Source of the DNA: Pseudomonas sp. ERMR1:02
GTDB taxonomy: Bacteria > Pseudomonadota > Gammaproteobacteria > Pseudomonadales > Pseudomonadaceae
Direction: 5' to 3'
Length of the DNA: 64,000 bases
Assembly (NCBI RefSeq): GCF_002277815.1
Contig: NZ_NKJI01000004.1
Span: forward strand, 372,001 to 436,000
Shown here: one piece after another, positions 1 through 8,023 of the stretch
How positions within the stretch are numbered: the first letter of the stretch is position 1
Layout: every line of letters starts with the position of its first letter
The notes under the pieces: model-generated
What the model was told of the DNA's origin: nothing
What the model saw: only the letters and a program-made list of their open reading frames with translations
Database searches by the model: none
Translations under genes and position numbers: made by a program

Positions 1-1075
1 CATGCGCGATCTGAAAGGCCCGCAGTTCCTGCACGTCGTCACCAAGAAAGGCAAAGGCTTCGCCCCGGCGGAAGTCGACCCGATCGGTTACCACGCCATC
101 ACCAAACTTGAACCGCTGGACGCCCCGGCCGCCGCGCCGAAAAAAGCCAGCGGACCGAAGTATTCCGGTGTGTTCGGTGAATGGCTGTGCGACATGGCGG
201 CTGTCGACTCGCGTCTGGTCGGGATCACTCCTGCCATGAAGGAAGGCTCCGATCTGGTAGCCTTCAGCGAGCGTTTCCCGCTGCGCTACTTCGACGTGGC
301 AATTGCCGAACAACACGCCGTGACATTCGCTGCCGGTATGGCCTGCGAAGGTGCAAAACCGGTGGTGGCGATCTACTCAACGTTCCTGCAGCGCGGCTAC
401 GATCAGCTAGTGCATGACGTTGCCGTACAAAACCTCGATGTGCTGTTCGCCATCGACCGCGCAGGTCTGGTGGGCGAAGACGGCCCGACGCACGCCGGCA
501 GCTTCGACCTGTCGTTCCTGCGCTGTATCCCCGGCATGCTGGTGATGACCCCGAGCGACGAAAACGAGCTGCGCAAAATGCTCACCACAGGGCACTTGTA
601 CGAAGGCCCGGCGGCCGTGCGTTACCCACGCGGCAGCGGTCCGAATGCGACCATCGAGAAAAATCTCGAACCGATCGAAATCGGCAAAGGTGTGGTTCGC
701 CGCCAAGGCAGCAAAGTCGCCCTGCTGGTGTTCGGCGTGCAACTGGCCGCGGCGCTGAAAGTCGCCGAGACGCTGGATGCCACCGTGGTCGACATGCGTT
801 TCGTCAAACCCCTCGACGAAGCGCTGGTTCGTGAAATCGCCGCCAGCCACGAGCTGCTGGTGACCGTCGAAGAGAACGCGATCATGGGCGGTGCCGGCGG
901 CGCTGTCAGCGAGTTCCTTGCCCGGGAAAACATCCTCAAGTCGATTTTGCATCTGGGCTTGCCGGACACTTACGTCGAACACGCCAAGCCTGCGCAGATG
1001 CTGGCTGAGTGTGGGTTGGATGAGGCCGGGATCGAGGCTTCGATTCGCGAACGCCTGCAACTTCTGAAAATTTAA
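1..1075 (+). CDS. dxs: 1-deoxy-D-xylulose-5-phosphate synthase, C-terminal part (5' end outside window)
   Basis: The first enzyme of the non-mevalonate isoprenoid pathway condenses pyruvate and glyceraldehyde-3-phosphate using thiamine diphosphate in the cytoplasm. The visible ~357 residues begin in the linker after the TPP-binding domain ([10 protein letters not shown]). They contain the central transketolase domain with the conserved [12 protein letters not shown] and [12 protein letters not shown] motifs, and the C-terminal transketolase domain ([14 protein letters not shown]). The family is about 620-630 aa, so roughly 270 N-terminal residues lie upstream of the window. The reading frame is open from base 2; the ATG there is internal, not the start. 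A REPIN follows the stop codon by about 10 bases. Identification is certain. Confidence 0.97.
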   Translation, partial: MRDLKGPQFLHVVTKKGKGFAPAEVDPIGYHAITKLEPLDAPAAAPKKASGPKYSGVFGEWLCDMAAVDSRLVGITPAMKEGSDLVAFSERFPLRYFDVAIAEQHAVTFAAGMACEGAKPVVAIYSTFLQRGYDQLVHDVAVQNLDVLFAIDRAGLVGEDGPTHAGSFDLSFLRCIPGMLVMTPSDENELRKMLTTGHLYEGPAAVRYPRGSGPNATIEKNLEPIEIGKGVVRRQGSKVALLVFGVQLAAALKVAETLDATVVDMRFVKPLDEALVREIAASHELLVTVEENAIMGGAGGAVSEFLARENILKSILHLGLPDTYVEHAKPAQMLAECGLDEAGIEASIRERLQLLKI

Positions 1076-1085
1076 ACGCCAAACC

Positions 1086-1175
1086 TGTGGGAGCGGGCTT
1101 GCTCGCGAATGCGGTGTATCAGTCGATAGATATTTTGACTGACACACCGTATTCGCGAGCAAGCCCGCTCCCACA
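1086..1175. repeat. REPIN 1 (inverted REP pair) between dxs and btuB
   Basis: Two inverted copies of a REP (GGAGCGGGCTTGCTCGCGAA) flank about 42 bases of less conserved sequence. The arms can pair into one long hairpin. It fills most of the dxs-btuB gap and could act as the 3' end structure of the dxs transcript. It also leaves no room for a cobalamin riboswitch. Confidence 0.9.
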
Positions 1176-1231
1176 TTGGTTTTGTGCAAATTTCGAATGT
1201 GTATTCGCTTCAAAGCGCCAACGGATTGCCG

Positions 1232-3115
1232 ATGAATCTCTCCCCCCTCGCCCTGACGCTGGCCCTGCTGCCGGCCGGCCCGCTGCTGGCCGACACCTTC
1301 GAACGCGATCAAGCCCTGAAACTGCCCGACGTGCTGATCAGCGCCAACCGCCAGGTCGAAGCACGCAACGACAGCAGCGCTGCCAACACCGTATTCACCC
1401 GCGAAGACATCGACCGCCTGCAACCGACCAGCGTCACTGATCTGCTGCGTCGGGTGCCAGGCGTGCAAATCGCACAAACCGGTGGGCGCGGCAGTCTGCC
1501 GGGGGTTTACATCCGCGGCACGCAATCGGCGCAAAGCCTCGTGTTGGTGGACGGCCAACGGATCGGCAACTCGAGCTCCGGCGACAGCAACTTGCAGCAC
1601 ATCAACATCGAACAGGTCGAGCGCGTGGAAGTGCTGCGCGGCTCCCGCTCGGTGATTTATGGCAGCGACGCGATCGGCGGCGTGATCCAGATCTTCACCT
1701 GTCGTGGTGGCGAACCAGGGTTGCGGCCGCAAATGCATGTGGGTGTTGGCAGCAATCAGACCTGGGAACGTAGTCTTGGCTTGTCCGGTGGCGATGAAAA
1801 AACCCGTTTCAACCTCGGCGCCAGCCTCGATGAAACCGCCGGGATCAACCGCACCCACGAGTCCTATCCCAGTGATGGCGATCACGATGCGTATCGCAAC
1901 AAGTCGTTCAGCCTGAGCCTCAGTCATGCCCTCAGTGACGACATCGAAATCGGTGCCAATCTGTTGGATAACCGTGGCAAGAGCGAATTCGACAACCCAT
2001 TCGGTCGCTTCGACCTGACCACTTTCGAATCAGTCCAGCAGCAGCCCTATAGCGAATTCGACGTGAGCAGCATCAGCAGCTACATCGATGCAAAGGTTAA
2101 CGATATCTGGAAAACCCGCATCGAATTCGGCCACAGCGAAAACCGCGAAAAAACCCTCGACAAGCTCAGTAATGAACGCAGCGTGTTCAACACTTACCGC
2201 GATTCGGCGAGCTGGCAGAACGACCTGACACTCAATGAGCGCAACAGCCTGATCCTCGGCGGCGACTGGTACGAAGACCGGGTCAACAGCAGCACGATCT
2301 TCGACGAAGACAGCCGCTGGAACCGTGCAGCTTTCATTCAGCATCGCTACCGGACCGACAGTTTCTCCACCGAACTCGGCCTGCGCCGCGACCAGAACCA
2401 GCAATTCGGCGGCCAGAATAGCTGGAGCGGTACCTTTACCCTGCCGCTGAATCCGGACAACGATGTACTGCTGACCTACAGCGAAGGCTTCCGAGCACCA
2501 ACTTTCAACGACTTGTATTACCCGGACTTCAGCAACCCGGACCTCAAGCCCGAAACCTCGAAAAGCTATGAGCTGCAATGGCGCAGTCAATTGACCGAGT
2601 ACAGTCGCCTGGAAGCTTCGCTGTACCGAACGGACTTGAAAGACGCGATCATATTCGGCAGCAACTCACGCCCGGAAAACGTCGCTTCGGCGCGGATCAA
2701 CGGTTTCGAAGCGGCATTGAAACAGGAACTGTTCGGCTGGCGGAGCAACCTTGGCGTGGCGATCATCGACCCGCGGGACCGCGACACAGGGCATACCTTG
2801 GCCCGCCGTGCACGACGCACCTTGAGTCTGGACCTGGATCGGCAGTTTGATCGACTGGGCCTCGGCGCCAGTTGGCAAGCGGTGAGCAGCAGCTACGACG
2901 ACCCGAATAATCAACAGCCATTGGGCGGCTATGCCCTGCTGGAGTTGCGCAGCAGTTGGGAGCTCAGTCGTGAGATCAAGCTGCAGCTGAAGGTCGATAA
3001 CCTGCTGGACAAGGATTACAGCCGGGTGTTGTACAGCCATGAAGGCAGCCAGTACGGATATCGCGAGGAAGGTCGGGCGTGGATGTTTGGGGTGACCTGG
3101 ACGCCAGAGATTTGA
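1232..3115 (+). CDS. btuB: TonB-dependent outer-membrane receptor, BtuB type (vitamin B12)
   Basis: A 627-residue outer-membrane receptor. Residues 1-20 form a signal peptide ending before DTFERDQ. A TonB-box-like stretch (PDVLISANRQ) precedes the plug domain (residues ~50-155, with VYIRGTQSAQSLVLVDGQ and VEVLRGSRSVIYGSDAIGG), followed by a 22-strand-type barrel. The plug motifs and overall size match BtuB-family cobalamin receptors, and a convergent BtuF-like gene nearby supports B12 uptake. ATG at 1232 is chosen because it starts the signal peptide; a GTG at 1184 would only add a non-secretory extension. The protein ends in TWTPEI rather than the usual terminal Phe. No cobalamin riboswitch fits in the upstream gap. 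Substrate is inferred. Confidence 0.85.
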   Translation: MNLSPLALTLALLPAGPLLADTFERDQALKLPDVLISANRQVEARNDSSAANTVFTREDIDRLQPTSVTDLLRRVPGVQIAQTGGRGSLPGVYIRGTQSAQSLVLVDGQRIGNSSSGDSNLQHINIEQVERVEVLRGSRSVIYGSDAIGGVIQIFTCRGGEPGLRPQMHVGVGSNQTWERSLGLSGGDEKTRFNLGASLDETAGINRTHESYPSDGDHDAYRNKSFSLSLSHALSDDIEIGANLLDNRGKSEFDNPFGRFDLTTFESVQQQPYSEFDVSSISSYIDAKVNDIWKTRIEFGHSENREKTLDKLSNERSVFNTYRDSASWQNDLTLNERNSLILGGDWYEDRVNSSTIFDEDSRWNRAAFIQHRYRTDSFSTELGLRRDQNQQFGGQNSWSGTFTLPLNPDNDVLLTYSEGFRAPTFNDLYYPDFSNPDLKPETSKSYELQWRSQLTEYSRLEASLYRTDLKDAIIFGSNSRPENVASARINGFEAALKQELFGWRSNLGVAIIDPRDRDTGHTLARRARRTLSLDLDRQFDRLGLGASWQAVSSSYDDPNNQQPLGGYALLELRSSWELSREIKLQLKVDNLLDKDYSRVLYSHEGSQYGYREEGRAWMFGVTWTPEI

Positions 3116-3145
3116 TATTGGATTTGCGTCGTTAAGGCGGGCCTC

Positions 3146-3229
3146 TTCGCGGGCAAGCCTCGCTCCTACAAGTGATGCGTTGTTTTCACGGCCCACGCAA
3201 ATCCTGTAAGAGCGAGGCTCGCCCGCGAA
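3146..3229. repeat. REPIN 2 between convergent btuB and btuF
   Basis: Inverted REP arms TTCGCGGGCAAGCCTCGCTC and its near-complement (one variant, TGTAAGAGCG) lie between two convergent genes. This is a typical place for a REPIN to act as a two-sided transcript end. Confidence 0.88.
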
Positions 3230-3244
3230 GAATGCACCTCGGTC

Positions 3245-4045
3245 TCAGCGGTCGGGCGCGATCAATTGGCACAATTTGGCCGTCGCCTCGACCATCTGCC
3301 CGCTCGGTCGCTCCAGCCCTTTATCCGTCACGAGCAACAATTCCCCGTTCATCACCGCCGCCACCTGCGGCCACGCCTTCCACGCATCCAGCTGGGCCTG
3401 GTCACTGGCCAGAATCACCTCGGGATTGCGCTGCAACACCGCCTCCACGCTGACTTGCGGTGCCGGCAACGTCAGGTCGGCAAATACGTTGCGGGCACCG
3501 CAGACGTCGAGTGCATCACTGATGATCTGCCCGCCGCCCACGGTGTACAGAGGCCTATCCCAGACTTGATAGAACACGTGCAACGGCTGATCCCGGCGAT
3601 AGCGCTGACGCAGTTTGTCCAGCCGCTGACGCAAGTCGGTGGCCAACGACGTCCCACGCTCAGGCCGCCCGAGCTGGTTGGCAATCGCTTCAATTTGCGC
3701 GATGAGTTGTTCGAGATTGTGCGGTTCGGCGACGTAGGTCGGGATGTTCAAGTGCTTGAGTTGCTCACGTTGGGCCGGACCAACACTGCCGGGCCAGAGC
3801 AGCAACAAATCGGGTTTCAGGCTGAGCAGCCGCTCCATGTCCAATTGACCGTAGCGGCCAACCGAAGGCAGGTGCTTGAGTTCGGCGGGGCGTTCACCGG
3901 CATCCAGCACACCCACCAGAAGGTCGGCGGAACCCAGTTCGACAACGATTTCCGAGAGGGACGGCGCGAGGCTGACCACTCGCTCAACCGCAACTGCCGA
4001 GCCGCTGACGGCCAGCAGCAAAAACGCCAGCCAGACAGAGCGCAT
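3245..4045 (-). CDS. btuF: Periplasmic cobalamin-binding protein, BtuF-like
   Basis: A 266-residue periplasmic binding protein. [19 protein letters not shown] is a clear signal peptide, followed by VVSLAPSLSEIVVELG, the hallmark start of BtuF/FepB-type binding proteins. Later features include the PTYVAEPHNLEQLI segment and the C-terminal lobe (GLERPSGQMVEATAKLCQLI). It would deliver corrinoid from the BtuB-type receptor to an inner-membrane ABC importer, which is not in the window. The start ATG overlaps the stop of the upstream membrane-protein gene by one base (TGATG), indicating translational coupling. The family assignment is firm; the B12 ligand is inferred from family and the neighbouring receptor. 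Confidence 0.82.
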   Translation of the reverse strand: MRSVWLAFLLLAVSGSAVAVERVVSLAPSLSEIVVELGSADLLVGVLDAGERPAELKHLPSVGRYGQLDMERLLSLKPDLLLLWPGSVGPAQREQLKHLNIPTYVAEPHNLEQLIAQIEAIANQLGRPERGTSLATDLRQRLDKLRQRYRRDQPLHVFYQVWDRPLYTVGGGQIISDALDVCGARNVFADLTLPAPQVSVEAVLQRNPEVILASDQAQLDAWKAWPQVAAVMNGELLLVTDKGLERPSGQMVEATAKLCQLIAPDR

Positions 4046-4464
4046 CAACCGAGTTGACGCGGGATACGGTAAAGGTAGAACAGCACCATGGTCGACAGCG
4101 CCAGCAGCATCAGTGGCACCGCTTCGAGGCCGACAAACACCGCCAATGCTCCGATCCACGCCGGCAGGCCGGCGGCGAAGAACGCCGTGCGTCGTTTGGC
4201 AGCCAGGCTGATCCACGCGGCGGGCTCTTCAGGGGTGTCGAGGGCTTTCTGAGTGGCGATCAACGCGTGTTTGTAGCCGCCAAAGAACTTCAGGCTGACA
4301 AACATCGAAGCGACACCGGCAATGAACAACGGCATCGCCAGCACCGGCAGGATCGCCTCGCTCTGGCCGAATACGCCGTTGATCACGAACAACGGCAACA
4401 AGGCCAGTGCCAGATATTGCCACCAGTTGAAAGACAGTCGCCGCCGAACCTGACCGCGGGTCAC
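4045..4464 (-). CDS. Small inner-membrane protein, unknown function
   Basis: A 139-residue hydrophobic protein with about four membrane segments, at residues ~14-30, ~36-55, ~90-106 and ~112-131, and a basic N-terminus ([11 protein letters not shown]). I do not recognise a functional domain. It is wedged between ribA and btuF with a 4-base overlap upstream and a 1-base overlap downstream, so the three genes form one transcription unit. This gene also sits next to ribA in P. aeruginosa as I recall. The context is compatible with a role in vitamin transport or processing, but nothing in the sequence shows that. Confidence 0.75.
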   Translation of the reverse strand: MTRGQVRRRLSFNWWQYLALALLPLFVINGVFGQSEAILPVLAMPLFIAGVASMFVSLKFFGGYKHALIATQKALDTPEEPAAWISLAAKRRTAFFAAGLPAWIGALAVFVGLEAVPLMLLALSTMVLFYLYRIPRQLG

Positions 4465-5078
4465 GCCCGGTCTACCTCGCCCTGATGTTCGTTGCCCATC
4501 ATGTGGTCGAGTTTGCTGGCCTTGGTCGCCAGATAGAGTTTGTTGTGCGGATTGTGACCGGTGTGCAGCGGCACGCGCTCGGCTACCACGATGCCCATGT
4601 CGGTCAAGGCTTTGACCTTGCGCGGATTATTGGTCATCAGGCGCAGGGATTTAACGCCCAGATGCTCCAGCATCGGCAGGCACATGGCGTAATCACGCTG
4701 GTCCGCGGCAAACCCCAGACGCTCATTGGCTTCAACGGTGTCGGCACCGCCGTCCTGCAATTCATAAGCGCGGATCTTGTTCAGCAGGCCAATACCACGG
4801 CCCTCCTGACGCAAGTAGAGCAACACGCCACGGCCTTCACGGGCGATGGCCTGCAGCGCCGCCTCAAGTTGTGAGCCGCAATCGCAACGCTGGCTGAACA
4901 AGGCATCGCCTGTCAGGCATTCGGAGTGCAACCGGCCAAGTACCGGGGCACCGTCGGCGATCTCGCCCAGGCTCAGCACAACGTGCTCACGGCCCGTAGC
5001 TTCGTCTAGAAAGCCGTGCATGATGAATTGCGCAAAAGGCGTTGGCAGCTTGGAAGCGGCGACAAAAACGACAGGCAC
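4461..5078 (-). CDS. ribA: GTP cyclohydrolase II
   Basis: Catalyses the first step of riboflavin synthesis, opening GTP to the diaminopyrimidine phosphate. The 205-residue protein has the zinc-binding cysteines in [20 protein letters not shown], the catalytic/GTP-binding [10 protein letters not shown] loop, and the TNNPRKV motif. Translation starts at a GTG with AGGAG about nine bases upstream. It is separate from the main rib operon but essential to it, because the cyclohydrolase-like half of the RibBA protein encoded at 8024-9115 lacks these motifs. It overlaps the next gene by 4 bases. Confidence 0.96.
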   Translation of the reverse strand: MPVVFVAASKLPTPFAQFIMHGFLDEATGREHVVLSLGEIADGAPVLGRLHSECLTGDALFSQRCDCGSQLEAALQAIAREGRGVLLYLRQEGRGIGLLNKIRAYELQDGGADTVEANERLGFAADQRDYAMCLPMLEHLGVKSLRLMTNNPRKVKALTDMGIVVAERVPLHTGHNPHNKLYLATKASKLDHMMGNEHQGEVDRA

Positions 5079-5210
5079 CGGTGTGCTCCTGATCTAAAGA
5101 GACTGAAGATTCGCAGGCCGGCATTGTAACAGCACGTTCCGACAGGCGCTTAGGCTGAATTATCGGCCATAACAATCAATAAGTTTGATGTCAGGGTTAC
5201 CCCAACCCTT

Positions 5211-5299
5211 TGTAGGAGTGAGCCTGCTCGCGATGACGGACTTTCAGCTGGTGAATATTTGACTGATACACCGCAATCGCGAGCAGGCTCACTCCTACA
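5211..5299. repeat. REPIN 3 upstream of ribA
   Basis: Arms of the variant GGAGTGAGCCTGCTCGCGA occur in both orientations. The two variant positions are matched in both arms, so pairing is kept. It lies about 130 bases upstream of the ribA start. Confidence 0.88.
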
Positions 5300-5470
5300 A
5301 GGTTAATCATCAGTCGTGATGATTGCGTTCAGTTCGAATCAAATGGATAAGGCTGTTTCCAGCGCTCGAAGATCGGCTTTAGATCGCCGCTTTTCACCTA
5401 GTGATCCATGCGCAGGTCGAACAATGCCATCAGCGTGTGATGGATCCTTGAAGTCTTCCCACTTAACCCA
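5300..5470. other. Non-coding gap downstream of pgpA
   Basis: This is the remaining part of the 392-base ribA-pgpA gap after REPIN 3. I see no gene, terminator, riboswitch or repeat. The pgpA frame stays open for 46 codons beyond its TGA, which is not unusual in such GC-rich DNA and shows no recognisable domain. Confidence 0.5.
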
Positions 5471-5974
5471 TCAGGCGAAAATCCATACCAGCCCTTGCAT
5501 CGCCAACCAGGCAAAAACTCCAGCCAACACATCATCAAGCATGATTCCGACCCCGCCGTGTACATGCCGGTCGATCCAGCGAATCGGCCACGGCTTGAGA
5601 ATATCGAAGAAGCGAAACATCAAGAAACCCGCCAGTAACCACTGCCAACCTTCCGGCACCAGCCACAGGGTGATCCACATCCCGACCATCTCGTCCCAGA
5701 CGATACCTTCGTGGTCGTGCACGCGTAGATCATCGGCCACTTTGCCGCACAGCCAGAAGCCGAACAGCATGGTGATGCCCAGCATCAACCAGTAGCCCCA
5801 ATCGGGGAGCATTTGCCATAACGGGATAAAGGGCAGCGCAACTAACGACCCCCAGGTGCCCGGTGCCTTTGGCAAGGTGCCCGAGCCGAAGCCGAACGCC
5901 AGGAAATGCCATGGATTGCGCCAGACCGACGGCGGTATGTTTTCCGCCGGGACCTGTTTGGGATGATCTGTCAC
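5471..5974 (-). CDS. pgpA: Phosphatidylglycerophosphatase A
   Basis: Dephosphorylates phosphatidylglycerol phosphate to phosphatidylglycerol at the inner membrane. The 167 residues carry the family signature GFGSGTLPKAPGTWGSL near residue 30, a central acidic motif (EGIVWDEMVGMW) and about four hydrophobic segments, ending in a hydrophobic C-terminus. The gene overlaps thiL by 4 bases (ATGA) and is the last gene of the nrdR-rib-nusB-thiL operon. The nusB-thiL-pgpA order is common in gammaproteobacteria. Confidence 0.95.
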   Translation of the reverse strand: MTDHPKQVPAENIPPSVWRNPWHFLAFGFGSGTLPKAPGTWGSLVALPFIPLWQMLPDWGYWLMLGITMLFGFWLCGKVADDLRVHDHEGIVWDEMVGMWITLWLVPEGWQWLLAGFLMFRFFDILKPWPIRWIDRHVHGGVGIMLDDVLAGVFAWLAMQGLVWIFA

Positions 5975-6936
5975 GGTGTCTCCCGAAAATGTTGATAACC
6001 CCGGGATTGCGGGGTGATGTCTTGTCCATCGGCGTCCAGCAGCCTTACGCCCTGCCCGTTCACGACGCGCCCGATCACATGTATCGGCCAGCCGTCGGCC
6101 AGCAATGCCGGTAACTCGACGGACGGTAAGGTGAAGGCCAACACGTAATCGTCACCGCCACTGAGCGCGGCACTTTGCGCGCCCGACAGACCAAGGAAAG
6201 CGACCAGTGCAGCCGACAGCGGCAATCGCTCACGCTCGACAAGCAGGCCGACTCTCGACGCGAGGGCGATGTGCCCGCAATCGGCGAGCAGGCCGTCGGA
6301 GATATCCAGCGCCGAAGTCGCCTTGCCACGCAGCGCCATGCCCAAACCAAGCTGCGGTTGCGGCGACCAGTAATGCGCCAGCAGCGGGTCGGCAATGACC
6401 GCCTCGGCACCGCGCTGACCAAGGACCAGCGGCAACGCGCCGGCCGCATTGCCCAGCTCGCCGCCCACACACAGCAGGTCGCCTGGTTGCGCGCCGCTGC
6501 GGGTCAACGCCAAACCGCCCGGCACCCGACCGAATACGGTCATGGTCAGGCTCAACGGCCCGCGGGTGGTATCGCCGCCCACCAGCGCCACGCCGCAGCT
6601 TTGCGCCATGAGGTTCAAACCACGGGCGTAGGCATCCAGCCAATCGGTGGTCACCGCCGGCAAAGTCAGAGCAAGGGTAAAGGCAACGGGGGTGGCGCCC
6701 ATGGCGGCCAGGTCACTGACGGCGACAGCCAGCGAGCGCTGACCGAGCAGAAACGGGTCGCAGGGATCTGCGAAATGCACACCGGCCACGAGGGTGTCGG
6801 TGGAAATCGCTAACTGTTCCCCAGGGGGAACAGCCAGCAAGGCGCAGTCATCGCCGATCCCCAGGGCAACGCCTTCGCCGCCCTGCGCACAAGGCGCGGC
6901 GGCGAAGAAATTGCGGATCAGCTCAAACTCGCCCAT
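5971..6936 (-). CDS. thiL: Thiamine-monophosphate kinase
   Basis: Phosphorylates thiamine monophosphate to the active diphosphate. The 321-residue protein begins MGEFELIRNFFA, the normal ThiL start. It shows the ATP/Mg motif GIGDDCALL, the ISTDTLVAGVHF strand, DLAAMGATP and VGGDTTRGP, all typical of the PurM/ThiL fold. I chose ATG 6936 over an ATG five codons upstream because it matches the family start. It follows nusB by 22 bases, and an 11-bp perfect hairpin spans the nusB stop codon just upstream. Confidence 0.96.
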   Translation of the reverse strand: MGEFELIRNFFAAAPCAQGGEGVALGIGDDCALLAVPPGEQLAISTDTLVAGVHFADPCDPFLLGQRSLAVAVSDLAAMGATPVAFTLALTLPAVTTDWLDAYARGLNLMAQSCGVALVGGDTTRGPLSLTMTVFGRVPGGLALTRSGAQPGDLLCVGGELGNAAGALPLVLGQRGAEAVIADPLLAHYWSPQPQLGLGMALRGKATSALDISDGLLADCGHIALASRVGLLVERERLPLSAALVAFLGLSGAQSAALSGGDDYVLAFTLPSVELPALLADGWPIHVIGRVVNGQGVRLLDADGQDITPQSRGYQHFRETP

Positions 6937-6945
6937 CAGGCAACT

Positions 6946-6971
6946 GTTCAAGCGCTGGTTAGCGCTTGAAC
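6946..6971 (-). promoter_or_regulatory. 11-bp perfect hairpin across the nusB stop codon
   Basis: The arms GTTCAAGCGCT and AGCGCTTGAAC surround a 4-base loop. The nusB stop codon sits at the stem-loop junction. No U-run follows, so it is not a normal terminator. It could tune nusB/thiL coupling or mark an RNA-processing site. The structure is seen directly; the role is a guess. Confidence 0.45.
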
Positions 6972-7459
6972 GCCTTCACTTCAGCTTCACGCAGACGCGG
7001 GGCCAGCTTGTCGAGCACGCCGTTGACGAACTTGTGGCCGTCGGTGGAACCGAAGACCTTGGCCAGTTCGATACCTTCGTTGATCACAACGCGGTAGGGA
7101 ACGTCGACGCGCTTGAGCAGTTCCCAGGTGGACAGACGCAGAACCGCCAGTTCAACCGGGTCCAGCTCTTCGATGGTCAGGTCCAGGCAAGGCGTGAGTG
7201 CGGTGTCGATTTCGGTCTTGAACTGCGGAACCCCGTGCAGGATTTCGCGGAAGTACGCGCCGTCGACATCGGTGAAATCATTATCGACCCGGAACTGCGC
7301 TTCGATCTCGTTCAGCGATTGCTTGGCCATATGCCACTGGTACAGCGCCTGAGTCGCAAGCTGACGGGCTTCGCGACGCTTGACGCTTTTCGATGGCTTG
7401 CCGGCATCCGCAGGCTTTGGATCGCGCGGGTTGAAACGATCGCTTTCGTCGCTAATCAC
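6959..7459 (-). CDS. nusB: Transcription antitermination factor NusB
   Basis: The 166-residue RNA-binding protein forms the NusB-NusE (S10) heterodimer that recognises boxA in rRNA leaders. The N-terminus is an unstructured charged extension (~25 residues) before [17 protein letters not shown], the first helix of the NusB fold. The C-terminal half has the conserved [18 protein letters not shown] and [12 protein letters not shown]. It overlaps ribE by 4 bases. Its partner S10 is also in this window (54020-54331). Confidence 0.96.
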   Translation of the reverse strand: MISDESDRFNPRDPKPADAGKPSKSVKRREARQLATQALYQWHMAKQSLNEIEAQFRVDNDFTDVDGAYFREILHGVPQFKTEIDTALTPCLDLTIEELDPVELAVLRLSTWELLKRVDVPYRVVINEGIELAKVFGSTDGHKFVNGVLDKLAPRLREAEVKAFKR

Positions 7460-7932
7460 TTGGCCTCCAACTGCGCCAGCAGGCTGACCATTTCCAGAGC
7501 GGACAGGGCAGCTTCGGCACCTTTGTTACCGGCCTTGGTGCCGGAACGTTCGATGGCTTGCTCGATGGAATCAACGGTCAGGACGCCGAAAGCGACCGGC
7601 ACGCCGAACTCCATGGACACCTGGGCCAGACCCTTGGTGCACTCGCCTGCCACGTATTCGAAGTGCGGAGTACCGCCACGAATGACCGCGCCCAGGGCGA
7701 TGATTGCCGCGAACTCACCCTTCTGAGCGACTTTCTGCGCAACCAGCGGGATTTCGAAGGCGCCAGGGGCACGGATGATGGTGATGTCGCTTTCGCTCAC
7801 GCCATGGCGAACCAGGGCATCAACTGCACCGCTGACCAGACTTTCAACGACGAAGCTGTTGAAACGGCCCACTACTAAAGCGTAGCGGCCTTTAGGGGCG
7901 ATGAAGGTACCTTCGATGGTCTTCAGGGTCAT
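7456..7932 (-). CDS. ribE: 6,7-dimethyl-8-ribityllumazine synthase
   Basis: Penultimate step of riboflavin synthesis, condensing the ribityl-aminouracil with dihydroxybutanone phosphate in an icosahedral or decameric assembly. The 158 residues include [14 protein letters not shown], the [12 protein letters not shown] phosphate/substrate loop and [16 protein letters not shown] with the catalytic His, followed by VPVAFGVLT. The gene is also called ribH in other organisms. It lies 91 bases downstream of ribBA, across a gap with a 9-bp stem-loop, and is coupled to nusB by a 4-base overlap. Confidence 0.96.
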   Translation of the reverse strand: MTLKTIEGTFIAPKGRYALVVGRFNSFVVESLVSGAVDALVRHGVSESDITIIRAPGAFEIPLVAQKVAQKGEFAAIIALGAVIRGGTPHFEYVAGECTKGLAQVSMEFGVPVAFGVLTVDSIEQAIERSGTKAGNKGAEAALSALEMVSLLAQLEAK

Positions 7933-7954
7933 TCGATAGATCTCTTAAAGAGCC

Positions 7955-7977
7955 GGGACGCGTCTTCTACGCATCCC
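7955..7977 (-). promoter_or_regulatory. Stem-loop in the ribBA-ribE gap
   Basis: On the transcribed strand GGGATGCGT pairs with ACGCGTCCC around a 5-base loop, with nine pairs including one G-U wobble. It lies 23 bases before the ribE start. It is not followed by a U-run, so it may be an operon-internal processing or translation element. It does not match the FMN riboswitch. Confidence 0.35.
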
Positions 7978-8023
7978 TCAGTGATTTTTGAACCGCGAAT
8001 TCAGGGCCGCAAAAAACCGGTCA

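Noticed and set aside
1076..1231. Cobalamin riboswitch before btuB
   Set aside because: The gap is filled by a REPIN, and no B12-box sequence is present.
5310..5345. tRNA-like TTCGAATC motif downstream of pgpA
   Set aside because: No cloverleaf, acceptor stem or CCA end can be formed around it.
5318..5470. Small gene or readthrough extension after pgpA
   Set aside because: The frame is open for 46 codons past the stop but has no start, ribosome site or recognisable family.
7933..8023. FMN riboswitch in the rib operon
   Set aside because: The 91-base gap is too short, and its single hairpin does not match the multi-stem RFN element.
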